Shown here: piece after piece, positions 34,390-43,395 of the stretch | Position numbering within the stretch: position 1 is the first letter of the stretch | Layout of the letters: each line of letters begins with the position of its first letter | Assembly (NCBI RefSeq): GCF_030295425.1 | Contig: NZ_AP027081.1 | Coordinates: 1,674,001 to 1,738,000, forward strand | DNA from: Mesoterricola sediminis | GTDB taxonomy: Bacteria > Acidobacteriota > Holophagae > Holophagales > Holophagaceae | Direction of reading: 5' to 3' | Length of the DNA stretch: 64,000 nucleotides | Position numbers and translations under genes: made by a program | The notes under the pieces: generated by a model | Database searches by the model: none | What the model was told of the DNA's origin: nothing | Seen by the model: only the letters and a program-made list of their open reading frames with translations

Positions 34390-35646
34390 TCAGATCCCGG
34401 CCAGCTTCTGGCCCTGCAGGGTGATGGACATGCGGCTGAGCGTCGTGAACTCGTCGGGGTAGAGGAACGCCCGGCGGGCGGCACGGGTGGCCCCCGCCAG
34501 GAGGCGGGCCTTGGGATCCGGGGTCACCTGCACGTCCACGGCCGCCACCCGGGCGCCGATGACCTCGGCCAGGCCCTCCAGGAAGGCGTCCCGCCCCGGC
34601 AGGAAGAGGGGGGCCAGGGGGCCGGTGATGCGCACGTCGGAGACGCCGAACATCTGGATGGCGCTGGCCAGGTTGCGGCCCAGGAGCCGGGCCACGTCCA
34701 CGAGGCAGGCCTGGAGGCCGGCGTGCCCGTTCCGCGCCATCTCCACCAGATCCTCCAGGGTGGCCCCGGGGGGGGCGAAGCGCCGCAGCAGGACCCAGCC
34801 GCCGGCGTAGGCCTCCAGGCAGCCCCGCTCCCCGCAGTTGCAGAGGGGGCCGTGGGCGTCCACGCTGATGTGCCCGAGCTCGGAGATGACCCGGCCGCCC
34901 TCGTCGCCGCCGTGGACGGTGAGGAGCTGGCGGTTCCGCCCGAAGGCGAAGCCCAGGCCGAGGTCCCAGTACATCACGAGGGCGGTGCGGCCGGGCGCGA
35001 GGTCCGCGGCCTCGCCGTAGAAGTAGGCGGCGCCCAGGGAGTGGGCCTGGGTGGGCACCTGGAAGCGCTCCTGCATGAGGGCCGCCACGTCCAGGCCCTC
35101 GAGGGCGGTGAAGTTCACGGCCCGCCGCACCGCGCCGGTGGCGGGGTCGAGCACGCCGGGCAGGGCCGCGAAGGCGCTGCGCAGCTCCAGGCGGCGGGCG
35201 GAGGCCTCCGCCACGGCCTTCTCGGCCAGCCTGGCCACACGGGAGGCGACCTCCCCGCGGTTCCGGCAGGAGCGGAGGCTGGCGCCCTGGCTCCAGAGGA
35301 GGGACGCGGCGAAATCCTCGAGCTGGATGAAGACGTGGGGCGGGTCGAAGACCAGGCCCAGGGCCGCGTTGGTCTCCCGGGCGAACTCCCAGTGGCTCCG
35401 GGGCCGTCCGGGGCCGCGGCCCTCGGGATCCAGGCGCAGGGCCTTGAGGAGCCCCTCGTATTCCAGGCGCTGGAAGTGGAGGTTGCAGGCCCCCAGGGAG
35501 AGGCCCAGGGCCTCGGAGGTCTCCCCCTGGGTGGCGGGTCCCCGCTCGTGCACGAACTGCATGACGCGGCGCGAAGCCAGGAGCTCGTCCAGGTTCACCC
35601 GGCCGCGGATGTACGCGGGAAGTTCCTTGCGCTTTCGACCCGTCAT
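34390..35646 (-). CDS. ROK-family transcriptional regulator (NagC/XylR type)
   Basis: A 418-residue repressor-type protein with an N-terminal winged helix-turn-helix (about 25-85: VMQFVHERGPATQGETSEALGLS) and a C-terminal ROK sugar-kinase fold. The ROK part has the VMYWDLGLGFAFG phosphate-like loop, ELGHISVDAHG, and the zinc motif CNCGERGCLEAY. Such regulators respond to GlcNAc-6-phosphate or related sugars. It is the last gene of the leftward operon, 12 bp after nagB, and probably controls one or both operons of the locus. The Asp of the kinase active site is not evident, which fits a regulator rather than an enzyme. Confidence 0.9.
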   Translation of the reverse strand: MTGRKRKELPAYIRGRVNLDELLASRRVMQFVHERGPATQGETSEALGLSLGACNLHFQRLEYEGLLKALRLDPEGRGPGRPRSHWEFARETNAALGLVFDPPHVFIQLEDFAASLLWSQGASLRSCRNRGEVASRVARLAEKAVAEASARRLELRSAFAALPGVLDPATGAVRRAVNFTALEGLDVAALMQERFQVPTQAHSLGAAYFYGEAADLAPGRTALVMYWDLGLGFAFGRNRQLLTVHGGDEGGRVISELGHISVDAHGPLCNCGERGCLEAYAGGWVLLRRFAPPGATLEDLVEMARNGHAGLQACLVDVARLLGRNLASAIQMFGVSDVRITGPLAPLFLPGRDAFLEGLAEVIGARVAAVDVQVTPDPKARLLAGATRAARRAFLYPDEFTTLSRMSITLQGQKLAGI

Positions 35647-35658
35647 GCCTCCACCATA

Positions 35659-36411
35659 TCAGGCCTCGCGCCTCCAGGCCCCGCCGGCGCCCCAGGCGGC
35701 GTCGGGATCCGCCAGGACGAGGCACCGGGGATGGCGCTGGAGCGCCGAGGCCGGGACGGCGGGGCTGGCGGGGCCGCGCAGGACGTCCTGGAGGATGGGG
35801 GCCTTGGAGGCCCCCGTGACCAGGAGCAGGCAGGAGCGGGCCGCGAGGATCGTGCCGACCCCCATCGTGAGGGCCCGGCGCGGGACCGCGTCGAAGCCGC
35901 CGGGGAAGACCCCCGCGTTCTGGGCCCGGGTCCGGGGGTCCAGGTCCACCACGCGGGTGGGGGCGTCGAAGGGCGCCGGAGGCTCGTTGAAGCCGATGTG
36001 GCCGGTGACTCCCAGGCCGAGGAGCTGGAGGTCGATGCCGCCGGCCTCCCGGATGCGGCGCTCGTAGTCGCGGCATTCCGCCTCGGGGTCCGGGGCGGCG
36101 CCGTCGGGGAGGTGCGTGTTGCCCGGCCGCAGGTTGACGTGCCGGAAGAGGTGCTCCTCCATGTAGCGGTGGTACGAGCCCGGATGGTCGGGGCCGAGGC
36201 CCAGGTACTCGTCCAGGTTGAAGGTGCGGCAGCGGCTGAAATCCAGGCCCGTCTCCCGGTGGATGCGGACCAGGTGGCGGTACACGGCCTCCATGGTGCG
36301 GCCCGTGGCGAGGCCCAGGACCAGGGCGGGGCGGGCCGCCAGGGCCTGGGCGATGTGCTCCGCCGCGCGGGCCGCCGCCTTGTCGGCGTTGTCGAGGATG
36401 GCGATCTCCAT
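35659..36411 (-). CDS. nagB: Glucosamine-6-phosphate deaminase
   Basis: Converts glucosamine 6-phosphate to fructose 6-phosphate and ammonia. The 250-residue protein has LGLATGRTMEAVYRHLV, TFNLDEYLGLGPDHPGSYHRYM (usual NagB substrate loop), LLGLGVTGHIGFNEPP (phosphate and active site) and TMGVGTILAARS. It is close in length to typical NagB. ATG 36411 is two bases after the stop of the PIG-L gene. Together with that deacetylase and the ROK kinase it supplies the last steps for feeding amino sugars into glycolysis. Activity on galactosamine 6-phosphate cannot be excluded, given the galactose-type enzymes in the sister operon. Confidence 0.92.
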   Translation of the reverse strand: MEIAILDNADKAAARAAEHIAQALAARPALVLGLATGRTMEAVYRHLVRIHRETGLDFSRCRTFNLDEYLGLGPDHPGSYHRYMEEHLFRHVNLRPGNTHLPDGAAPDPEAECRDYERRIREAGGIDLQLLGLGVTGHIGFNEPPAPFDAPTRVVDLDPRTRAQNAGVFPGGFDAVPRRALTMGVGTILAARSCLLLVTGASKAPILQDVLRGPASPAVPASALQRHPRCLVLADPDAAWGAGGAWRREA

Positions 36412-36413
36412 GG

Positions 36414-37262
36414 CTACCTGAACAGCCCGGAGGCGGAAAGGGCGGCGGGGAGCGTGGTCCGCTCCGCGGGGCGGAAGACGCCGTCCGACCAGCGCCCATG
36501 GCGGTACAGGGTGGCGAAGGCGAAGGGGGCGGCCGCGGCCCCGGCGCTCCCCACGCGCTCGCTGCCGCGGCGCACGTTGTCCGACATCCAGGAGGGCAGC
36601 AGCACGTGGTAGGGGTTCCGGGCCACCTCGCCGCGGTGGAAGGAGATCGCCGCGACCAGGTCGGCCACGTCGGCGTCGGAGCTCTCCACCATGAGGGTGG
36701 GCGCCTCCAGCGGATGCCAGAACTCGGTCTGGACCACGGCGCAGTCCAGGCCGGAGGCGGCCAGGGCGTCCTGGGCGAGGAGGCTCGTCCCCGCGTGGGT
36801 GGGGTGGCCGTCGAGCTCGTGGGGCAGGACGACCACGGCGGGGCGGCAGGCCTCCAGGGCCTCGCGGGCGCGCTCCACGGCGGCGCCCCAGGCCGCGGGA
36901 TCCGCGGCGCGGGCGGCGGGGGTGATGCCCGTCAGGCCCTCCCCGCCCAGGGGCAGGACCTCGAAGCCCAGGTAGCCGCAGGCGTCCCGCAGTTCCGCCA
37001 GGCGCGGGCCGCGGCGGGCCGGATCGCTGCCCAGGGTGACCGCGGCGACCACCACCCGGTGGCCGGCCTCCCGGCGGAGCCGGAGGGGCAGGGCCCCGAT
37101 GATGCACTCGTCGTCCGGGTGGGGCGAGAAGACCAGGGTCACCGGCGCGCCGGGACCGGGGGCGGCCCCGGCGGCGGAGGGCAGGCCGCCCCAGGGGATG
37201 GACCGGGCCTCGTCGAGGGTCCGGCGGAAGGCGCGCACGAAAGCGAGGTAGGGCTGGTTCAC
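36414..37262 (-). CDS. PIG-L/LmbE-family N-acetylglucosamine deacetylase
   Basis: A 282-residue zinc-dependent de-N-acetylase. The metal site is clear: SPHPDDECIIGAL (His, Asp) plus HELDGHPTHAG with the later His pair. Family members remove acetyl from GlcNAc in glycolipids, mycothiol precursors or free sugars; here it replaces NagA, which is absent from the locus. The start is GTG 37262, seven bases after GGAGG, and overlaps the stop of the upstream kinase gene by four bases. The order kinase, deacetylase, deaminase suggests GlcNAc/GalNAc phosphate as the path intermediate, though that is inference. Confidence 0.87.
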   Translation of the reverse strand: MNQPYLAFVRAFRRTLDEARSIPWGGLPSAAGAAPGPGAPVTLVFSPHPDDECIIGALPLRLRREAGHRVVVAAVTLGSDPARRGPRLAELRDACGYLGFEVLPLGGEGLTGITPAARAADPAAWGAAVERAREALEACRPAVVVLPHELDGHPTHAGTSLLAQDALAASGLDCAVVQTEFWHPLEAPTLMVESSDADVADLVAAISFHRGEVARNPYHVLLPSWMSDNVRRGSERVGSAGAAAAPFAFATLYRHGRWSDGVFRPAERTTLPAALSASGLFR

Positions 37263-38689
37263 GGGTGGACCTCCAGGGAGGGGATGCTGGCGGCGGCCAC
37301 GGCCTGGCCCACGCGCCGGCTCTTTTCGTCGGGCAGGAAGATGGCGGTGCGGGTGGCCAGGTCCGGGAAGTCCCGGGCCAGCACCTCCCGCGCCATGGCC
37401 AGGATGCGCTCTCCGCCGGCCCCGGTGGTGACCCGGCCCAGGATCATGGCGTTCTCCAGGTCGTAGAACTCGGCGTACCAGGCCAAGGCGTAGCCGAGGG
37501 AGGCGCCGACGGTGTCGAAGAGCCTCGCCGCCCGGGCATCGCCGCGCGCCATGTGCTCCTGGACGGCCTTGAGCCGCTCCGGGAGGCCCAGGCCGGGCTC
37601 GAAGACGAAGCCCGCGGGCCCCGCCAGGCGGTTCACGGCCTGCTGGCTGAAGTAGGCGGCCCCGATGCCGGGGTTGCCGGACCAGTCGTCGGTGCCCGCC
37701 AGGGGGTTGGCGTCCACGGGGGCGAAGGCCAGTTCGTTGAGCCAGCCCGTGACCGCGCCCTCCCGGTCCAGCCAGCCCGCGGCCTCGCTGGAGCCCATGG
37801 CGATGCCCAGCAGGCCCTTGAGGCCCAGGGAGAGGGCGCCGGCCAGGGCCGTGACGTCCCCGTCGTTGAGCACCTCCAGGGGCACGCCCCAGCGCTCGCG
37901 CAGGCGCAGGAAGAGGGGCTCCACCTCCCGGGCGAAGGCCTCGGGCGGGACCGCCCGGAAGAGGGAGGCCACCCGGATGCGGTTGTCCACGATGATGCCC
38001 GCCGAACTGCCGCCGATGGCGTCGACCCGGGGCAGGTGGGAGGCGGCCAGCTCCAGGCCCGCCTGGAGCTTCGCCAGGTGGTAGGCCGGATCGGGCTCGC
38101 CCTTGGGGTCCCAGGGCAGCTCCGCCGAGAAGACGGCCTCCCCGTCCTTCACGGCCGCCACCTTGTAGTCGCTGGCGCCCAGATCGAAGCCGATGCGGCA
38201 ACCCTCCAGGTGGCCCCCCAGCGCCGCCGCGGGGGAGGCGGCGCTGGGCAGGTCCGCCGCCGCCACCCGGGTCACGGAAAAGGGCTGGGCGAAGGCCTGG
38301 GCCATCATGCGCGCGTCGAAGGCGTGGCGCCCCCCGGGGGCGTAGTCGGCGGCCAGGGCCCGGCAGAGGGCCTCGGGTCCGGCCAGGAGGACCCGGTGGC
38401 CGCCCCGGGCCCAGAGGAGGAAATGGAGGGTCCAGGCGGCGAGGCGGAAATTGTCCGCGTCCCGGCCCGCGCCCTCGGGGAAGAGGTCCAGCCCGTACCG
38501 GGTCACGCGGCCCGGCCCCTGCTCCAGGGCGAGGTCCAGGCGCGCGGGGCGGCCGGGGTGATCGGCGAGGGCCGACCGGAAGGCCCGCAGGCCCAGGGCC
38601 AGGGGCCGGAACCCCGGGTCCAGGGGCAGGGGCCGGGAGGGCGGCGCGTTGAAGAGGCTGGTCTCGAAGGATGGATCGAACACGGACAT
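37259..38689 (-). CDS. ROK-fold sugar kinase-like protein
   Basis: A 476-residue protein whose C-terminal two thirds form a ROK/hexokinase-type ATPase: IGFDLGASDYKVAAVKDG (phosphate 1), LEVLNDGDVTALAGAL (catalytic Asp in NDGD), LLGIAMGSSEAAGWLD and MILGRVTTGAGGE. The first 170 residues are an added domain with a LLWARGGHRVLLAGPEAL segment that I cannot place. It lacks the CxCGxxGC zinc motif of most ROK kinases. ATG 38689 follows AAAGGAG. It is translationally coupled to the PIG-L gene by a four-base overlap. Likely a kinase for an amino sugar, but the long N-terminal extension is unusual. Confidence 0.78.
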   Translation of the reverse strand: MSVFDPSFETSLFNAPPSRPLPLDPGFRPLALGLRAFRSALADHPGRPARLDLALEQGPGRVTRYGLDLFPEGAGRDADNFRLAAWTLHFLLWARGGHRVLLAGPEALCRALAADYAPGGRHAFDARMMAQAFAQPFSVTRVAAADLPSAASPAAALGGHLEGCRIGFDLGASDYKVAAVKDGEAVFSAELPWDPKGEPDPAYHLAKLQAGLELAASHLPRVDAIGGSSAGIIVDNRIRVASLFRAVPPEAFAREVEPLFLRLRERWGVPLEVLNDGDVTALAGALSLGLKGLLGIAMGSSEAAGWLDREGAVTGWLNELAFAPVDANPLAGTDDWSGNPGIGAAYFSQQAVNRLAGPAGFVFEPGLGLPERLKAVQEHMARGDARAARLFDTVGASLGYALAWYAEFYDLENAMILGRVTTGAGGERILAMAREVLARDFPDLATRTAIFLPDEKSRRVGQAVAAASIPSLEVHP

Positions 38690-38748
38690 GGGACTCCTTT
38701 CCGTCCGGGGCTGTTGGTCCGGGCGGCGTCGCGGCATCGGGGCCGGCC

Positions 38749-39606
38749 TCAGGGTTCGGGGAGGATCGGGTCCCCGGGTCCCTGGGGGGCTCCGGACAGG
38801 GTGAGGCGCTCCCCGAGGGGGAGGTGGGTGTTGCGGGTCTCCCCGCCGGTGGCGAGGAAGAAGCGGCCCTGGGCCTGGCCGGCGTCGATGGACGCGGCCG
38901 GGTTGCGGTCCGCGGTGAAGCGGGCGGTGACCAGGGGGGACCAGGCGCCCGCCCCGTCCAGGAACCAGCCGGGACCGAAGGCGGCCCGGCGGGGCTGGGT
39001 GAGGGAGACGCGGTCCCGCTTGAAGTCCTCGATGAAACTGTAGAGGCCCTGGAGGCGGCGGCCGCCGTTGAGGGCGCTGAAGGTGACGAGGCGCCGCCAG
39101 GCGCCCCGGGCCGGTTCCAGGATCCAGCCCGTGTAGGCGGTGCGGTCCCCCTCCAGGCGGGCCGTCACGGCCAGGCGCACCGGGACCCCCTCCTTCCAGG
39201 CGAGGGGCATGAAGCTCTGGCCCCCCGTGCCCTCATCGCCGAAGCGGCCGACCCGGACCTCCGGGTCCCGGAACAGGAGGCGGACCCGCTGGGCCTCCGG
39301 CACGGCGGCGGGGTCGTCCCCCACCGTCGGGTCCCAGACCGAGAAGAGGAGGCGGCGCTGGCCGCGGTCCCCCTCCTGGATGCCGAAGTAGCCGCCCCGC
39401 CACCCGCAGACCATGACATAGGTGCCCGGGGCGGAGCGTTCGACGGTGACCTCCTGGATGAAGGCCCCCGTGTCCGGCGCCGCGTAGGCCAGGTGCACCG
39501 AGCGGCAGGCGAGACCCGCGAGTCGTTCGTCCGCACCCAGGGTCAGGGAGGCCAGGAGGACGGCCAGGGCCGTCCTCCCGGCGCGGGAGGTGGCGGGGGC
39601 TTCCAT
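38749..39606 (-). CDS. Secreted DUF3472-like protein
   Basis: A 285-residue exported protein (signal peptide RTALAVLLASLTLGA after a short basic start). It carries a DUF3472-type core: VMVCGWRGGYFGIQEGDRG, LLFSVWDP, VGRFGDEGTGGQSFMPLAWKEG and RLQGLYSFIEDFKRD. Proteins of this kind occur with glycoside hydrolases and may bind or cut glycans. Its ATG overlaps the stop of the upstream beta-barrel gene by one base (TGATG). It is the fourth gene of the leftward operon. Enzymatic activity is unproven; position in the operon points to glycan handling outside the cytoplasm. Confidence 0.7.
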   Translation of the reverse strand: MEAPATSRAGRTALAVLLASLTLGADERLAGLACRSVHLAYAAPDTGAFIQEVTVERSAPGTYVMVCGWRGGYFGIQEGDRGQRRLLFSVWDPTVGDDPAAVPEAQRVRLLFRDPEVRVGRFGDEGTGGQSFMPLAWKEGVPVRLAVTARLEGDRTAYTGWILEPARGAWRRLVTFSALNGGRRLQGLYSFIEDFKRDRVSLTQPRRAAFGPGWFLDGAGAWSPLVTARFTADRNPAASIDAGQAQGRFFLATGGETRNTHLPLGERLTLSGAPQGPGDPILPEP

Positions 39607-40166
39607 CAGAACCGGTAGCTGACCGTGAGGCTCAGGTAGGCCGGACGGGTCGGGGTGATGCCGTCGTCCGGGCTGCTGCGCCACTCGGTGAGGGTGTAGG
39701 CCGCGCCCGCTTCCCAGGCCCGGGCGAAGCGGTAGCTGAAACCGGCACGCCAGCCGAGCTTGAGGCCCTGGTCGCCGACCTTGCCGCCGCCCTCCCCCTG
39801 GCGCACCACCTGCCACACGTGGGCGGAGGGGCCGGTGAAGACCTGGACGCGGGTCCAGGGGGCGTAGACGATGTCGAAGCCCACATGGGGCCCGGCCAGC
39901 TCGTACGTGGTGCGCTCGGTGGTGCTGGTGGCCGCGGGCAGCTTGGTCCAGCCGCCGTAGACCCGCACATCGGTCCCGAAGTCCTGGGGGTGGAACTGGT
40001 AGCCCACCTCCGCCTGGAACCCGCCGCCCACTTTGCCGGTGAGGTCCTGGGCGTTGCCCTGGGCGAAGGCGAGGCCGCCCGTGATCACGAAGCTGTCCGT
40101 GCCCTGGGCGGAGGCCAGGGTGGCCCCCGTCAGGGCGAGGGCGAGGATGGTAAGGCGCTTGTTCAT
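39606..40166 (-). CDS. Small outer-membrane beta-barrel protein
   Basis: A 186-residue protein with a cleavable signal peptide (KRLTILALALTGATLASAQ) and alternating beta-strands ending in aromatic residues, for example FQAEVGYQFHP, TDVRVYGGWTK, GWRAGFSYRFA and the terminal LSLTVSYRF. The final Phe is the usual outer-membrane insertion signal. Size suggests an eight-stranded barrel. It follows the TonB receptor gene by 15 bp and is coupled to the DUF3472-like gene. I infer an accessory porin or binding protein for the glycan system. Confidence 0.72.
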   Translation of the reverse strand: MNKRLTILALALTGATLASAQGTDSFVITGGLAFAQGNAQDLTGKVGGGFQAEVGYQFHPQDFGTDVRVYGGWTKLPAATSTTERTTYELAGPHVGFDIVYAPWTRVQVFTGPSAHVWQVVRQGEGGGKVGDQGLKLGWRAGFSYRFARAWEAGAAYTLTEWRSSPDDGITPTRPAYLSLTVSYRF

Positions 40167-40181
40167 GTCATGCTCCTCGGC

Positions 40182-43100
40182 CTAGAACCGGACGCCGGTC
40201 TGGATGGACACGGACCGGAGCCCGTTGCGGTAGATGGTGTTGCCCAGCGAATCCTTGCCGTAGATGCTCGCGAGGTTCGCGCCCAGCTGGTACCCGTAGG
40301 GGTTGCGCGTGGCGGCGCCGTTGATGGTGTCCCGGCCGGCCTGGGCGGGCAGGGCGTAGATGCCCGGGGTGCGGCTGTTGAACAGGTTGTCGACCTGGAC
40401 GTTGGTGAACCACACCAGGGTGCGGAGGATGGGGAACTCGATGTTGTACTGGAGGTTGATCGCCCAGCTGTCCTCGTTGGTGAACTGGCCCGCGCCGTAG
40501 TACTTGGCGAGGCTGTTGATGAGGCCGCCGGTGTTGCTGTTCGGGCCGGAGGGGCCGTCGTAGTAGCCGGGGATGACCTCGTAGGGGATCGTGTACGAGA
40601 AGGTGCGGCTCGTGGGCGTCCCGCTGGTGTAGGTGCCGCGCAGGCCCAGGTTGGACTTCACCTTGCCGGCCGTGAGGTCGTAGGTGAGGAACCACTTGAT
40701 GACGTGCTGGGGATCCCGCAGCGTGGAGGGGTTGAACTCCTCCCGGGTCATGTAGTTCAGGTACCAGGACCGGAAGTTGGTGCTGTTGTTGGTCTGGCTG
40801 GAGCTGCGGCTGGGGCTGTCCACCAGGTTCCGCACGTTGCTGACGAGGCGGGAGAAGGTGTAGTTGCCGCCGAAGGTGAGCTTCCGGGTGAAGGGGATGC
40901 TCCATTCGATCTCGACGCTCTTGTAGGTGCGTTCCGCGTCCGGATCGTTGCGGAGCACGGAGCGGAAGGCCGGGTTCCCGCTGGCGGAGGTGAACACCTC
41001 GCCGGGGAAGAAGTCGTAGAGGTTCGTCCAGTTGCGGTAGACGAGGCTGGCGCGCCAGAAGCCGCCGTTCTTGTAGGTGCGGCGGAGGCCCAGGACCCAC
41101 TCGTTGGAGACGGGGGCCTTCCAGTCCTTGTCGACGGTGAAGGTCTGGCCGGCGTAGCTCTGGTTGGCCACGTACCCGTAGTTGGAGAGGTTGAGCAGGG
41201 CCGCCTTGTCCACCAGGTAGGGGGTGGCGGAGCCCTGGTTCCAGTAGAGGGTGGTGGCGTTGGCCAGGCGGCCCGTGATCATGGGGTAGAAGAGGCTTCC
41301 GGGCTGCCGGGAGTGGAACTGGCCGAAGGAGGCGTTCAGGATGCGGGTCTGGTCGCCGTAGATGTCCCACTTGTACTCGAAGCGCACGGTGGGGATCCCG
41401 TAGGAGGCGATGGTCTTGACGGTGTCGCTCACCTTGAGGCGGTCGTAGCGGAGGCCGGCCATGATGCTGTGCCGCCCGTTGAGGGTCCACAGGTCGTTGA
41501 CGTAGTAGGACTCGGTCCGCATCTTGTACGACCCGGCCTCGCTGCCGGAGAGCACGCGCACCCGGGGGATCAGCGTCTCGTAGCCGGAGCCGATGACGGG
41601 CTCGGAGGGGTAGGCGGGGTCCAGGTCGCTCTGGAGGGCGGCGTAGTTGAAGACGATGTACTTCCCGGCGTAGGCCGAGGGGTCCTTGACGCCGGCGCCG
41701 GAGATGTCGGCGGCGGTGAGATCGTCGGCGATCTGGCCGGGGGCCCAGTAGGTGTACTTGGCGCCCTGGGCCTGGGTGTTCCACTGGAAGGTCTCGAACT
41801 GGAGGCCGACGTCGATGATGTGCGTGCCGGCCTTCTCCAGCAGGTGCTGGTAGTTGAGGGACCCGCTCTCGCCGCGGAGGGTGTCGCCGCGGTCGGTCAC
41901 GAACCCGTTGGTGTTCACCGTGGTGCCGCCGTTGTCCCAGCCTTCGAGCAGGCTGTTGGCCAGGTAGGCTCCGCCCGCGTCGGCCGTGCCCGTGGGGTAG
42001 GTGTTGAGGTAGATGGGCGGGGAATCGGGGCTGTAGGGGTGGGGGAAGGCCCGGGTGGTGCGGCTGAACCGGCCCTCCAGGACGCCGTGGGTCCCGATGA
42101 CGCCCTTGTAGGCCAGGTTCCAGGTGCGCATCTTGTAGGCGTCGTTGCCGGACATGTTGCCGTTGATGACGCCGTAGGTGGAGATGTAGTCCTGGTCGTC
42201 CTGGGTGTAGTTCCACTCCAGGGAGTGGTCGGGGGCCAGCTGGGCGAAGACCACGAACTGGTTGTAGGTCTCGGCCTGGGTGTCCGTGGTGTACTTGCCC
42301 TGCGCCCAGAGGTTGGAGCGGCGGACGATCTGGCCGTTGGCCTGGTTCTTGTAGAAGATCCCGTTCGGGTCCGTGGCGACCGAGGGGTTGTTCTGCAGCA
42401 CGTCGAAGGGGTAGGAGTAGTACTGGTCGGGGATCAGCACGCCGCCGTAGGCGAAGGTGATGTGGTCCTTCCAGAGGGGGCCCTTGATCGTGTATTCGAA
42501 GCGGCGGGAGATCTCGTCCGTGGCCGGGTTGAAGGCGGCGACGGCGCCGGTGCGGGTGGCGTAGGGCGTGTCGTTGGCCTTCCAGAAGGGCCGCGAGAAG
42601 TTCAGCCGGACCGAGCCCTGGAACGTGTTGGAGCCCTTGGTGGTGACGATGGAGACGATGCCGCCGTCGGTGTTGCCGAAGCGGGCGTTGAGGGGGCTCT
42701 GGACCACGGCCATGGAATCGACCATGTCCGCCAGGGTCCCGGTCTCCAGGGCGTAGCCGCCGCCCTCCTCGGTGATGGTGGCGCCGTTGAGCACCATCTT
42801 GGTGCCGTGGCCCGTGCCGCCGCGGATCTTCAGGGCGCCCTGCTCGGCCAGGTTGCTGGTGGAGAGGCCGGGCGTGAGGAGGCCGAGGGTGGCCAGGATG
42901 GAGGAGGAGTCGCTGTTGCCCAGCTGGTTCAGGGTCTCCATGGCCACATTGGTCTGGGTGACGGTCTCGGTCTTGTCCACCTGGGCGGCGGAGGCCACCA
43001 CCTCGACGGTGGCCGACTGGGCCTTCTCGACCTCCTTCAGCGGGCGGAGGGAGAGGTCGAAGCGGGCGACTTGGCCCGCCAGGACGTGGAGGGTGCCCTT

Positions 43101-43364
43101 GGCGCCCAGGTAGCCCGGCGCGTCCGCGCTGATGGCATAGGCGCCGTTGGGCAGGAGCACCAGGCGGTACGAGCCCGCGGCGTCCGTGGTGGCGGTGCGG
43201 GTGCCCAGCAGGGCGGGGGAGGAGATCTGGATCCGGGCCCCGGGGACGGCCTTTCCGGCCTTGTCGGTGATCCGGCCGGTGAGCGTGCCCGTGGTGTCCT
43301 GGGCCGAAAGGGTGGCCGCCGCCAGCAGGAGGGCGACGGACGGGAGGGTTCTGCGGATGTTCAT
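40182..43364 (-). CDS. TonB-dependent outer-membrane receptor, Oar-like
   Basis: A 1060-residue receptor. After the signal peptide (TLPSVALLLAAATLSAQ) comes a carboxypeptidase-regulatory-like domain at about 25-110 (GTLTGRITDKAGKAVPGARIQ), a plug domain at about 140-260 (LKIRGGTGHGTKMVLNGA, DGGIVSIVTTKGSN) and a long beta-barrel ending in SVSIQTGVRF with terminal Phe. No clear SusD partner is next to it, so it is an Oar/CarB-type single receptor as common in Acidobacteriota. It is the second gene of the leftward operon and most likely imports the oligosaccharide that the locus digests. It lies 31 bp after the first gene. Confidence 0.9.
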   Translation of the reverse strand: MNIRRTLPSVALLLAAATLSAQDTTGTLTGRITDKAGKAVPGARIQISSPALLGTRTATTDAAGSYRLVLLPNGAYAISADAPGYLGAKGTLHVLAGQVARFDLSLRPLKEVEKAQSATVEVVASAAQVDKTETVTQTNVAMETLNQLGNSDSSSILATLGLLTPGLSTSNLAEQGALKIRGGTGHGTKMVLNGATITEEGGGYALETGTLADMVDSMAVVQSPLNARFGNTDGGIVSIVTTKGSNTFQGSVRLNFSRPFWKANDTPYATRTGAVAAFNPATDEISRRFEYTIKGPLWKDHITFAYGGVLIPDQYYSYPFDVLQNNPSVATDPNGIFYKNQANGQIVRRSNLWAQGKYTTDTQAETYNQFVVFAQLAPDHSLEWNYTQDDQDYISTYGVINGNMSGNDAYKMRTWNLAYKGVIGTHGVLEGRFSRTTRAFPHPYSPDSPPIYLNTYPTGTADAGGAYLANSLLEGWDNGGTTVNTNGFVTDRGDTLRGESGSLNYQHLLEKAGTHIIDVGLQFETFQWNTQAQGAKYTYWAPGQIADDLTAADISGAGVKDPSAYAGKYIVFNYAALQSDLDPAYPSEPVIGSGYETLIPRVRVLSGSEAGSYKMRTESYYVNDLWTLNGRHSIMAGLRYDRLKVSDTVKTIASYGIPTVRFEYKWDIYGDQTRILNASFGQFHSRQPGSLFYPMITGRLANATTLYWNQGSATPYLVDKAALLNLSNYGYVANQSYAGQTFTVDKDWKAPVSNEWVLGLRRTYKNGGFWRASLVYRNWTNLYDFFPGEVFTSASGNPAFRSVLRNDPDAERTYKSVEIEWSIPFTRKLTFGGNYTFSRLVSNVRNLVDSPSRSSSQTNNSTNFRSWYLNYMTREEFNPSTLRDPQHVIKWFLTYDLTAGKVKSNLGLRGTYTSGTPTSRTFSYTIPYEVIPGYYDGPSGPNSNTGGLINSLAKYYGAGQFTNEDSWAINLQYNIEFPILRTLVWFTNVQVDNLFNSRTPGIYALPAQAGRDTINGAATRNPYGYQLGANLASIYGKDSLGNTIYRNGLRSVSIQTGVRF

Positions 43365-43395
43365 CGTGCGTCTCCGTTCAGGGGGGGTCCCGCGC